From Xiphophorus maculatus (Eukaryota; Chordata; Actinopteri; Cyprinodontiformes; Poeciliidae), in NCBI RefSeq assembly GCF_002775205.1, contig NC_036456.1:21105968-21169967 (forward strand): a stretch of DNA of 64,000 nucleotides, in the 5' to 3' direction. How positions within the stretch are numbered: position 1 is the first letter of the stretch; every line of letters starts with the position of its first letter. Positions 40,480-53,700 of the stretch are shown here, piece by piece. The notes beneath the pieces were generated by a model. The model saw only the letters and a list, made by a program, of their open reading frames with translations. It was not told where the DNA came from and searched no databases. The translations under genes were made by a program, and so were the position numbers.

Positions 40480-41690
40480 CCCACTGCTTTATAAGATCAT
40501 GTTTGGACCTGAAATCAACAGGAATCCTGATTAACTCAACACTACGACACCATGAACTAAAACACAACATAAACTTCGCATGTCTGCATATCCGAGGGCC
40601 TTATGCACGCACCGTACTACCTGCTCCCCGTGCTACTCTAGGACCACCTGTCCTTAGGTGTTCTGTCCAACCTCGACCCCGGCAGAGACAACCTTTCTTG
40701 CATGAAAGATCTACATCTTTGCCCCTCCATAGAGCTTATTCTCAGGTGTGCGCCTTGTCGCTGCACCTTGAGTTTCAGGCGGAGCCTCAGTTCTGCTTTC
40801 TTCTTCCATAAGTTGTGATGAGCTACTTGTTTCCCTCTCGCTCTCAAGCTGCTTCTCTCGGGTCTGTGTGATGACTTTAACCATGTCTGCGTCTGTGTGA
40901 TGATGTCAGCTGCTGGTGTTTGTTCCTCTGTTGCCGGATGTCTTCTCGATGGCTGCAGTGGAGGACGCGGTGTGCTTCCTCATCCATCGTCAGCTGATGA
41001 TACTTTTCTCTGTTTCTTGTGCATGCTTGCTGGCTGGTCTTTTCTTGTCTTGTCAGCATTACATCACGAACCACTCCAGCAAGAGGGAGCCAACTTTTCT
41101 TTGTCAGGGGTTGATGTTTCAGTTCCTCATTCTTGGAACCAACTTCTCCCCTTGCTTCAGGTCTGAGTGACAGTAGCTGTGTAGAAGCTGATGCAGTTCT
41201 GTTGAGGTCTCCTCATTTTCCAAAGGATCTGGGCGGCCGGCTTCCTCCGGTTTCTTCCCCAGATTTTCCTCCTCAGAGTGATCATCCATCACTCCATCTC
41301 TCTGTCGGTTCGAGTTGTCTGTCTGCAAAGAGCCTTTAGCGCCTCAGGTGGGGATGCAAAACAGACTACTTGGCTACTAGCTTCACTGTCTGGATCTGGT
41401 CACTTGTCCTCAATAAAAGCTCTTCCTCACCTGTACGCCATACAGTTACTGCGAGGGTGGTGACTGAGGTCGTCTCTCGGACAGTCACCGACAATCCTAC
41501 TCCCTTAGGATTATCACACTGAGTTGCTATTCAGAAACACACTTCTGTTTTTACACACCTAGAAACAAGGACCTTTCCTACTGTTATTCGTCCTGAGTCC
41601 CTGTTTACTTCAGGTTCCTGTTCGGGGGCCACTTGTTGTTGCACAATACCCCCCCCTCCTGCTTCTTTCTCTACTCTCTCTCTCTCTACT
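40480..41690. other. retroelement-like noncoding region of unknown family
   Basis: Composition shifts to C+T-rich. AATAAAAGC at 41412 followed by a CT-rich stretch resembles an LTR R/U5 region, and the region leads into the dispersed repeat shared with 1495-1622. I could not find LTR boundaries or pol motifs. Confidence 0.3.
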
Positions 41691-41784
41691 TCCTCTCCTG
41701 AGAGGTGAGATGTGCTACCAGCTCTCCTTCTAACGGGTTAATTGAGTTTCCTAAATCTGCTGGGATTTATCCTGTCCAGAACTG
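41631..41784 (+). repeat. dispersed repeat, copy 2
   Basis: Second copy of 1495-1622; near-identical from TACTTCCTCTCCTGAG to CTGTCCAGAACTG. It has a longer CT microsatellite inside (CTCTCTCTCTCTC). Confidence 0.6.
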
Positions 41785-43500
41785 AAGTAAACTCTGTTTA
41801 AACTGGTTTCCAGAAACGATTCGCCTGGATTCTGACGGCCTACATCCAGGTGTCCCACCCTTCTTCCCCCTGTGAATCAGCCAGACTGAGCAGCCTACAG
41901 CCAACTAGTTTCACAGAGCACACCTGTTAACGGTCGCTCCTTCTCTATATTACAACTTGCTCTTGTTATTGAACCAGGTAGGTTTTAGTGACTCAGTGAG
42001 TCCCAAGGATGATGTTTTACATTTGGGCTACCAGCAACCTAAAAACATTTTCCACTTCTTCCTCTCCAGAATCATTGTCTTTGTCTTTGGGGTCTGAACC
42101 CAGCCGATGAGAGAAGTGCAATGTGAAGCCACAGGTTGCAGGGCTGACGGGTTGGTCCTCATGGCAGGACAGTCTTCGGCTCTGTGGCCCCGGCTCTTCT
42201 TCAGCTGCAGAGTTCTTTGTCCATCTCTTGGCTTGAAGCTGCCTGGAGGATCCAACAAAAGGTTCCTCTTTTGCTCCCACCTTTTATAGGGTTTATCCAC
42301 CTTTTGGTGCGTTAGCATTGGCTAGCACTGTTGCTGTGCTTGTTTCATTGGCTGACTGCTTGGACAGATGATCTCATATCCATCACTGTCTTACAGACAT
42401 TATGTCCTGATGTCTGTGCTAATGTCTCAGGGTTGCTCAACCTCCTACATTTGTTGCCTGCACGACCTTTTCTCTGAAACGTTTACGTTGCTCAACAATC
42501 TGTTTCTAAATAAGGCGTTGGTCATCTCTGCTCTCCTTTTAGTTCCCCTTTTCCCCTTAACCTTTGACCTTTCACCTACCATCTACCTCCAACATATCAG
42601 TGATGTTTAATTGCAGTTACATGTTTAACACCATTTCAAGTTCAATGTCAAAATCACATTTATTTTCTTTAGCTTCTCTGATTTAGCATTCATTTATAAT
42701 TTTATAACTTATTAATTATACTTATTATAATCTTAATGTGAGTTATTACAGATGTTTTTCTAAAATGAAACCAAGAATAATCCATGATTCTAATTATTTG
42801 ATACCAAAGTTACAGTTACTTGTTTTTCTTGTAAGTGTTCCCACAAATGTAACTGTAAATATTATTACAAGTAAACCAATATTAATATAAGTATTTTACT
42901 TTGAATCTTATCAAATTACTCAAAATGTTTTAGATTTCATTCTTTAAAACTTTCATGCTTTAAAATAAGGAATAGTCTCATTTATTTTTATAAATCTGCA
43001 GGCTGGAAACTTACTTCCTCTTTTTCCAGGAAACCTGCTTTTCCTGTTTCATCTCTTTATCTGATTATGATTTCTGATGATTAGATAGAAAAATAAGTAG
43101 AATTAAAGCAAAGTTTGCAGGAGACAAAAACAACCAGATTGATTTTATTGAAGTTTTAATTTACTGTTGGGCCTTGATGTCACTTGAGTGATTAATTTTA
43201 AAGATAACTTTATTTATTGTTACTGTTAAACTAAAATATCCAGCATGAAGTGGGATGAGCTCAGGTTTCTTGACAATAAGCAATTAAATTTTAGAGATCA
43301 CAGTTTGGTTTAAATCTTACACTTTCCATAGGATCCACAAGTTTACCAAGTTAGTGGATCCTAACTTACCAAAAACATTTTACAAAATGTTTCAGCCAAA
43401 AATATGTTTCTGTTTTCTTATCAGTTTTTGCTGCTCTTGTTAAAAACAGATATTGAAACATTGGTTTGTCTCCAGGAACACAAAGCGCAGTGGGTGTTTT
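41785..43500. other. noncoding stretch, no gene recognised
   Basis: Nothing recognised beyond the end of the retroelement-like region. Confidence 0.45.
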
Positions 43501-43623
43501 TAAGGGTTAGGAGGAAGAGGAAGAGCTGAAGTAGAGAACAGAACATAAGTTATGCAGCAAACTGACGGCATTTTGTGTCACCAGGAGGCTCAGACAACAA
43601 GGACAGAACTGCTGCACACGATG
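43501..43623 (+). other. candidate 5' untranslated exon of FCRL-C
   Basis: A donor (GATG|GTAAGTA) at 43624 follows a purine-rich segment, and a matching acceptor (CTTGTCTTTGCAG) ends at 44759, just before the FCRL-C start codon. That acceptor implies an upstream exon. The 5' boundary given is arbitrary. Confidence 0.3.
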
Positions 43624-44775
43624 GTAAGTAAAGATCTCTGTGCAGCTGGTGGCTGTTTATATGTTGGATGTTTAGTTTTAGTGCTGAATAAATAAACAAA
43701 TAAATACATAAATAAATACATAAATGAATAAGAGTAAGGTTTTTAGGTTTTCTGGGAGACGATCTGTGATGGTACAATTATTATTATTATTATTATTATA
43801 AAAGAATCTTTACAAATTGTAACATTTCAGAGTCTGTGAATAAAAATGATTTTGTTTTCACGTCTCTGCATGAAGACAGGAAACGGTCTAATTATGTAAG
43901 GTTTGATGTAACTTTTGGAGCAAATCTCTCATTTTACTGATTTATTAAATTCAAATTTCCAAGTTTATGCTGCAATTTGAAAATATGCATGGAGATGAAT
44001 ATCAATTCCCCTGCTAAATAATTTTGTGCACAGTGTATGAGAGGTTTATGCAAATGAAAAAAACAAACTATTATGGCTAAAATGATCAATTAAAAAAGGT
44101 TAAACATATTTAAATTTAATCCCATTAGAACTTTGTGTAAAATCCCAAACATAATCTTATAATCTGTGTAATTTTCCAGCCTCTTCAATAAGGCAAAGAG
44201 ACAAACTACAAATGATCAGCCAGTTTTATGGATTCACACGTTTCAAGTTTCTCATTTGTATAAATCAGTTTTAAACCCATCATTGATTTGATCAGGTTTT
44301 CTGTCCCAGTTTAAAACCTTTTTATGGATTTTTTGATGCTTATTTTTTTTTCTTGCTGTTCTTTATAATTTATGTGGTAAAATTACTGATGTGGCATTTT
44401 TAGCTTTGAAAGCCTGTAAAGAATAAAAACAGGAGAAATGGATTTTATCAGGATTGCATAATGTAACAGAGTTTATTATTAATTTGTGGGTCTGAAACTC
44501 AAACAATATTTTTATTGTGTTTTTCTCCCATCTTACTTGTAGCTGGCGGTAAACTTGCTAGTCTGCTGCAGAACATGGTGACTAGTTTTTGGGTTGATTT
44601 TGTTCATGCTGCTTCTAATCCTCTCGGTGAATTTTGCTGGGAAACATTTGTTAGGTTTTTTGCCAGCCTGAAGGCGACAGTCGTTTTGTTGAAAGCTAAT
44701 CTGTAGATTTAAATCTTTGTTTTCTGACAAAGTCTCGTCATTTTATCTTGTCTTTGCAGTTAATCATTAGATGAG

Positions 44776-47700
44776 ATGATGAACGGAGAACCTCTACATC
44801 GTCTGCTCTGTAAGGTTTCACACATTCTTTGTGTCTATTTTAATATTCAAATGGTTTTCAGCTTCATGGACAATGATAATAGCAGAAATGTTCATGCAGC
44901 CCAAGTTTGAGCTCAAACTGTGTAGAAGAAGTTAGTCAGAGGAAATGTGTGAGTCGGTGTGACGGAGTCTAAAAATCCCCAATCCTGCTTCAACTGAGAC
45001 TCATGATAAATTCATCATTTATGTTTGGTTAAACAGAAATCTACAACCTGATTCAAATAATAATGTTCCTGATGATTATATAGAATATAAATCAGTGGTC
45101 CTTAACTTTTTTTGAGGTACCGAACCCATCAGTTTCATATGCGCATTCACCGAACCCTTCTTTAGTGATAAATAAAATAAAAATTTTTTTTCCAAATTCA
45201 AGACATACTGTAGGTATATGTTTTTTTGCTGGTGCACAAAATGAGCCGTGCATGAACGTCACTTTGCTCAAAGAACAAAACCATGAACTCACAGCAAGTT
45301 ACAGTGTTACTTTATTCTGGCCCCCCAAAAAATATTTCGGCCCCATAAAAGAATTTCAGCCCCCAAAAATATTTTTTTACTATTTTACTAATTAAAAATA
45401 AATTTGGATTTTTTCAAAGAATTAAATTTTTTTAATAACTTAATTTTTTTATTTTAAATTTAATTTGTTTTTTGTCGTTTTGAATCCACAAAATACTTTT
45501 TTGGGGCCAGAATAAAGTTTTGCACAAATGACATGTAAATCAGTGAGACTCCTGCTGCTGTTTTTGGGAGACCAGTTCAGAGAGGCGTGGCTTCAGAGAG
45601 GCGTGGCTTCACCTTGGCAGGTGCATCTTCAGAGCAAAGTCTGTTCATTTTCTGCTTTTTTGCTCGACATATTTAGTATGGATTAAAATATTAAGAAAGA
45701 AACCAGAGACGTACAACTACGACAGCCGCTGATACTGCGCGCACTAAATTCCCCGCAGCGCTGATTGGCCGAGCAATGTAACATGATCCTCTGCAGCCAG
45801 TGATGGCCAAGCGGGGTGGGTCATCACGACTTTACACAGGTGTGTGTTTACCTCCGCGGCAGAGGCTCCGCCGAACCCCTGGGGTTCGACCGAACCCAGG
45901 TTAAGAACCACTGGAATAGAATCTTTATTTATATATAAATTATTCATACTCATCACTTATGAGTAAATACTTATTTACTCATACTTCACTAAGCATAAAG
46001 ACAAACCACTTTTTACCTGAAATGCTGCAGAACTTCAGCTGTTTTTTGGACTCTTATTAGTTTTCATGGCTCATTGTTATTTTATGGTTAACTGTCATGA
46101 TGTGTGGTTTAGTGTGAACCTAAACGCAGCAGGCAGACAGAATGAGTTGATGATTTAATAAATGAAAAAACAACTTATAAAAATACAGGAACAAAATGCA
46201 AACAAGCTTTAGGAGCAGAAGAGAAGAGAGCTGACATGACTGACGAGACAAAGCGGTGAGACAGAGAGGCTTCAGTACTGGGGAAGGTAACGAGCAAAAC
46301 CAGGCGCTGAACTGATGAACATAATGGATGCAAGAGAGAGCAGCTGATCCGGAGGCAGCAGAGGGTAGAGAGAAGAGCTGGGAGGGAGAAGACAAGAAAA
46401 CACTAAGAACAAAGAAAACTATTGGCAAAGACATGAGAGGAAACTATAAAAGAAACAAGGCTGATCTAAAACTAACAGGAACTCAGGAACAGAGTTGTGG
46501 TTCTGGAGACCGGTCTTGGTTTTGGACCATTTCTCGATGCTCTCGGTTTCGTCTCGGTCTCAGGCGCCGACACTGAAGAATAACTAGACCTGGAGTAAAA
46601 ATAAGAAATGAACAGAACTAGAACTACAAAGGGCTGAAATAAAATAAAATAAAAACAAGACAAATCTAACAAAAATAAATAATATTAATGAAACTAATAT
46701 GACCAACAAGGGTTAAACAAAAGTGAACTAGAAATTAAAACTAAGACTAAAGAACAGAAATAAACAGTAACTCTGTACAGCTACTGGCAAAACTGATTAA
46801 ATATTTTTATTTTTACCTAAAATTGGGCTAAAATCATAAATGGTCTGTAATTTTATAGAGCTTCATCCAGTCCAGAGTAACTCAGAGCTTCACTCTATAG
46901 CAGCTCTGAACTGTTGGTTCAATGGTTTCTAACCACAGCTGTGACAGAGGAGAACAGCAACACACTGCTTTCACCACAAACCCACCAGATGCACTTCATT
47001 CACTCACCTGTATGGAAAGTTTCATTATTTCATGTAACTGAAGATGTTGCATGGACACATGAATATGAAGATGTTTGTTTCAGCTCAGTGATACAGTTGG
47101 AGTTCAGAACGGTTGAAGACAATGCAGCTCCTGACCTGAAATGATCAGATTTCTATTAGAAATATCATTTTATTATTTACTGCTGGACTGATTACAGTTA
47201 CATCTTATTGGTAGAAACTGAGGAGGAGATAAATGTATTCACTAAAAGGTTATTTGTTTAGCTCACTCCTCACATGGACTCATCTTTGGTTGCAGCAAAG
47301 ATTGAAATGTTTTAGATCTTTTGTTTTTTGGGCGCTGCGTTGTAGAGGGCGGAGACGTTTCCTTCAGTCAGGCTTCACCCAGTTATATTTTACATGTGTA
47401 AAATAAAAACACTTGGAAAGTATAACTCCACAATATCCTCAAAGTAAACTGTGCAATTCAATATCAGAATCAATTTACTTGTTACATAATGACCAGCCTC
47501 ATAAAGACGTGTTCATATATTCCTAATAATGCACATAAAAATATGTTCCCTGTGTTTTAACATCGTTGTAGTTTTGATCTTTCTGCTGTGCTTCACAACA
47601 AAACAAGGTCAGTAAATTAAAATCAGTTATCACTATTTATTTTTAGAATCAATGGATAATGTAGTAAAATATCTCATAACAATCATATCATTTTGTCACT

Positions 47701-50700
47701 GGGATTTTTCTGACTGTAAAATAATCATCAGCACTTTCTGCCTTCAGTCTCTCCAGTTCATCTGACTGTGAGTCCCAGCAGATCTCAGTTCTTCAGAGGA
47801 GAATCAGTGACTCTGATCTGTGAGGATGAAAACGGATCTGATGGATGGACTGTGAGGAGAAACACAACCAGAGGAACCAGGAAGAGATGTGAAGTATGGG
47901 GGAAATTAAATGGTTCTACCTGTAACATGAACTACATGCACCCATCAGATACTGGTCTGTACTGGTGTGAGTCCATGTCTGGATCCTCCAGCAGCAGCAG
48001 CAGCATCCAGCTCTCTGTCTCTGGTAAGATCAGACTGTGGAGTTAGTGTTGCTGAAGCTGTGTGGAAATGGATGAAATGCTGTAGTTTGTCTCTGTGTTG
48101 AGGTGGATCAGTGATCCTGCAGAGTCCTGTCCTCCCTGTGAAGGAGGGAGATGACGTCACTCTGAGCTGCAGAGCAAAGAATCAAACCCACAACCTCCCA
48201 GCTGCTTTCTATAAAGATGGCTCCTTCATTGGTGATGGACCATCAGGTCACATGACCCTCCTCCATGTTTCTAGCTCTGATGAAGGCCTCTATAAATGTA
48301 ACATCAGCCGTCATGGAGAGTCTCCATCCAGCAGGATCTCTGTCAAAGGTCAGAGGTCAGCAGCTTCTCTGTCTGCTTCAACCTTCATCAGGAGACAAGA
48401 AATCAATTATTACCTTTGATTCATTTCAGAGAAATTCTCCTCCACTCCTCCATCATCCTCCACTCCTCCTCCTCCTCCTCCTTCATCTCTTCCCACCATC
48501 TCAGTCGTTGTTTCCATTTTTATCTTTCTGGTTTTGCTCTCATTAATTCTTCTGGTTCTTCTGGTGAGACGATGTTTCTGCAGGAAACCTGAAGGTGAGC
48601 CTTAATAATATTTTCATTCATTTCAACAGGTTTACAATTTGTGATATTTATGTTTTGCATGTTTTGCTTGTTCAAAAACTCCAGCCAGGTTTAATGAAAG
48701 TTTCTCTGATGAGTTTTGATGTTTGTTCTGTTTTATTTCAGATGAAGCAAAAGATGAAAAGGAAATCACCTACAGTGAACTGAAAACCTTCAGAAATCAG
48801 CAGCAGCCAATCAGAAGCAGCCGAGGTAAAACCTCACATCCTGTAGCTGTTAAAGTTCAAACTTATTATTTCTCAGACAAAATCAAACATGGTTTCCATT
48901 TTCTGCTGCAGAGAAAAAATCTTTATCTGTTCAACTGATCATTCATAAACACAAAAGATAAATTTATTACGAAGAGAAATTTTATTATTCTGCATAAAGA
49001 AGGTTTTTGATTTAGTCTTTACTTCATTGATCTAATCAGAAATCAATCAGAAACACTTTGATTTTGATTCAGCTGAATTTTGTCTATTCTACATTTTTTC
49101 TTTATCAACAGATTATATTAATTCAGTAAAACTGTTGTCTGTTTTCTCTGCAGATTAACTTCTGCTGTGTAATAATTTTCTTCACCATTTCCAGCTAATA
49201 GGTCAAGTTTTTTCAGAATTTTACAGTACAAATATTTACACTGTAAAATTCTGTAACCACAGCTGCTGGTATTTTAATATAAATTAGAGACTTTTATTTT
49301 TCATGTCCAGTTCAGGTTTGACTCTTCAGTTAGATGGTTTTGGTAGCTGTTCACTGTTCCTCTGAGCGTTTCTGCAGCCTGTGGTTATTAATGCTAACAG
49401 CTAACATGCTAACAGCTAACATGCTAACAGCTAACATGCTAACAGCTCTGTGGTCGTCCAGCTTCCTGTTATTGAAGGAAACATTCAGGTGTTTATAATC
49501 CACTGCAGGACTTTCATTTTAAAAAGTTAACTGTGATGTTTTCTGTGTTTACAAGAACTTTTAACAGAGTGAATTTATTTTGAAGATGTTTTAAAACAGT
49601 AAATGTTATGACTAATTATTTTATTTACATATTTTTTTGTTTTCCTTTAAATCTATTTCCCTCATGTTCCCTGTGCTGACCTTTGAATCATAACTTTAAT
49701 TTTCCTCATCCTGAATATTTTATTAAGTAAAATCCTGTTCAGTGTTTTATTGTTCCTTTTTAAAATATTAATTTTCTCAGTTGCTTTGATCCATTTATCA
49801 AATCAATTTATACAACAAAACAGAATAAATGACCTGCAGAATCCAGTTTCTTTCTCTAAATCATTAATTCATCCTCAAAGTTAAACATCTGTATTAATAA
49901 ACCTGTCAGTTCATCAGAATAATAAATTCTTGTTTCACTGAGTTTAGACCAAATAGTCACATTAAACTGATTCTGGAGGAAAGTTCTGATGTAAACTATG
50001 GATAAAGTTTAGATAACTTGTATTGTAAATTGTAATTATGGGAGATGAACAGCAAGAGACTGGAGAAGATGAACATTTATGATTTTACTGATTTGTTGAC
50101 AGAAAGGAAAAGACAAAACTGCAGAGAACAAATGGAAAAAATTGATTGATGGAAACTAGAATCATGTCTAGAAGAATCATAAATTCGTCTGACATTTCCT
50201 CTATTCTTCCTCCTAACTCTTCCTCTTCCTCCTCCTCTTCCTCCTAACTCTTCCTCTTCCTCCTCCTCTTCCTCCTAACTCTTCCTCCTCCTCTTCCTCT
50301 ATTCTTCCTCCTAACTCCTCCTCTTCCTCTATTCTTCCTCCTAACTCTTCCTCTTCCTCCTCCTCTTCCTCTGTTGACTCGTCCAAATCTTCGTCCTTCA
50401 TCATCAGAAATGTAACATCATGTTGGACAGATTTAGAATAAAAACTAATAGAAATGTATTAAAATATGTTTGGCATATTATGACAACCTGTTCAAACATT
50501 GATCATGTTGAGACTCATATTAATAACATTTATGCTTCAATGTTGGAGGTTGAAACCTTTCAGCAGAGACCCTACAATCCATTTTAATCAACATGATGAA
50601 ATCAAATGTAAATATAGAAAACAGACATTTTCCATTCAGTCTGATGGTGTCTAGTGAACAAAGACTCTCAGGGTCTATTTGTGTCTCGTTAACATTTATT

Positions 50701-53700
50701 TAACAGAAGTGAGCAGCTCTGTGGTTTCTGATTATTACAAACATTTATACATTTACATGTTTAACATTAATTAATAACAAGAGTGTAAAAAAAAACTGTT
50801 AAAATGTGAGTCTATATTATTTCTCTGAAATAATGACTCAACCAAGTTCTTTTAATTTAATGTCTAAAGATGCACTTTTATCTGCAGTAATATTATTTAT
50901 TGCAGTAATATTATTTATTGCAGTAATATTATTTATTGCAGTAATATTATTTATTGCAATAATGTTATTTATTGCAATAATATTATTTATTGCAGTAATA
51001 TTATTTATTGCAGTAATATTATTTATTGCAATAATATTATTTATTACAGTAATATTATTTATTGCAATAATGTTATTTATTGCAATAATATTATTTATTG
51101 CAGTAATATTATTTATTGCAGTAATATTATTTATTGCAATAATATTATTTATTGCAGTAATATTATTTATTGCAGTAATGTTATTTATTGCAGTAATATT
51201 ATTTATTGCAGTAATATTATTTATTGCAGTAATATTATTAATTGCAGTAATATTATTAATTGCAGTAATATTATTTATAAATGTTTTCCAGATCCAGCTC
51301 TGGTTTACTCTGCAGTGAGAACTGGAGACATTGAATATGGACAGATAAACATCAGAGAAACTGGAAACCATCAGAGGAGCAGAGGTAGAGTCCAGACTCT
51401 GGTTTTATTGTTCAGTTATAGTTTAATATTTTAGTTTTAATGTCTTTATAGAGTTTTAATAGTAACTTTTTAGCTCCTCTCTAACAACGTTGGACTCTTA
51501 AACCACCAAACTTCCTGCTGCTGTTTTTTAGTCAAGTTTCTCAAGCAGCAAACATCCTGAGTTCACCACAGGAAACTTCTGACGGTTTTATAAATAAAAC
51601 CTGCGTGGGTCCAAACTGAACCGACTCGGTGCGGTTCTGAAGGTGTCAGGGTGTTTCTGTGACTCAAAGCTCTGCTTGTGTGTTTCAGAGGAAGTGAGCA
51701 GCTCTGTGGTTTATACATTCATATGTTGGACTGTTACGGTGCAACCAGTAAGGCACAAGGACAAAGGCATATATAAAAAAATATTTTCTATTTATTTCTC
51801 CAAAAAGTCTTAACAAAAGCCTTTCAACAACAAATCTAAAAAATATAACGAAATGGGCCCAAAAGAAATCAACTAAGGCAGACCTAACTCAGGATAACAA
51901 ACCAAAAACTGACCTCACAATGAACACATGAATTTATACACAGATATGAGACACAGACAAACCATGCATAAACATAAATAACTCATTCATTTGACGACAA
52001 CACAACTATAAAAACAAAACAAATAACACCAAAATATTTGAGCAGTTGTGCTGTTAGTAGAGACTCTTCATCATCAAGTCCTGCTTCCAGCAGCCTGATG
52101 GTTTGTTCCACTTCCTGGTTTTTGCCTTTCAACCTTCCTTCAAACTCAGCAAAACAAAGTAGTTCATGATTCACAGAAACAAAAGGAGTTTATTAAATGT
52201 GTGCATCCATAATAGTAAACAACCTCATGCAATAAACACAATAAAATATATTGTGTGAAAACATTGAAATAAATACTAACACTGAGGAACAGATGGAGGA
52301 ACCTCCACATGGACAATAACAGCAGAACCACTAAAAAGCTTTTCTATCATAAAACATCTGAACCCTAACAGAACCTCTAACATCTGTTGTTCAGAGATGG
52401 ATCCGGGTCCAGTTTACTCTGCAGTGAGGACAGCAGGCATCAGACCCAACAGAACCAGAGGTACCGACTCTCCTCCACTAAACTTTACTGGTTTTAACCT
52501 GCAGACTGGAAACACTGGAAACAACATGTCTGATGAAATGGTGAACTGAGGAAGAGGAGGAGGATCTTCATCTCATCACTTCCTGTTGAAACTTTTTAAC
52601 TTCAGGAAAAACTGGAGGAAAACAGACAGAAAGAAAATCAGGAGAATAAAGAATCAAATCAAATTCAACTTTACTGTCACAAGAACAAAACAATGAAATG
52701 CAGTTTGCTTCCATCCAGCAAGAGAAGAAAAATATATTTATACAAATTTAAGTTTTTCATAAACAGGAGTAGATTATAGAGTATTTACAATAGTGACTAA
52801 TAGCTCAGTGCAGGTAGTTAGTGGTTTATCAGTCTGTGTGTTGTTGGGTAGGAGATTACAGCCTCATATGTTCAGACGTCAGGAGTTCAGCAGTGAGACG
52901 CTGTGGGGAGGAAACTGTTCCTGTTCCAGTCCGTAGCTCCTGTAGCGCCTCCCAGAGGCCAGTAGGGGGAAGAGTCTCTGTGCTGGGAGTCTGACGACTT
53001 TCCCAGCTCTTTTCAGACGCCACTTCCTGTAGATGTTCTCTGAGACAGGAAGTGATGCTCTGGCAGCTTCCACCTCCCTCTGCTCCGCCTCCCGGTCCGA
53101 GGCGGAGCAGCTCCGGTACCAGCTGGTCAGGATCCTCTCAGTGGTGCAGCGGTAAAACTTCACCAGGAGTCTGAGGACAGATGCTTCTTCATCAGGGTCT
53201 GAGGAAGAATCGGTTCTGGTTCTGAGGAAGAAGAGGTTCTGGTTCTGAGGAAGAAGAGGTTCTGGTTCTTAGGAAGAAGAGGTTCTGCTGAGCCTTCCAG
53301 ACCGACTTGGACCAGCAGGTCGTCCAGGTCGGATCCTCAGAGATTTGGACGCCCAGGAACTGGAAGCTGCTCACACGCTGCTCCACCGTCCCCCTGATGT
53401 GAATGTGGGTCAGCGGTTCTCCTGAAGTCCACCATGAGCTCCTTGGTCTTCCCAGCATTGAGCAGCAGGTTGTTGGTGTGACGCCACTGACCTTCCAGCT
53501 CCTCCCTGTAGGCGGCGCTGTTTCTGATGAGGCCTCACTGCGGCGGCGTCTGAGAACTTGATGATGGGATTTGAACCATCAACTGGTCTGTAGTCATGGG
53601 TGAGAAGGGAGCAGAGGAAAGGCCTCATCACAGCCTTGTGGTTCCCTGGTGATTATGGTGATGGTAGATGAGCAGCGGTTATCCAGCCGGACATGTTGGG

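Noticed and set aside
40022-40570. Frames of 140-180 codons rich in Gln/His, Leu/Val, Ala/Gly or Cys/Trp
   Set aside because: All come from the CAGCAACAC array, which is open in six frames.
45093-45913. hAT element considered autonomous
   Set aside because: Only 821 bp with no transposase frame on either strand.
50806-51371. AVILFI and NNITAI repeat frames, which could be read as a multi-span membrane protein
   Set aside because: Translation of an 18-bp noncoding array inside FCRL-C intron 6; no conserved start.
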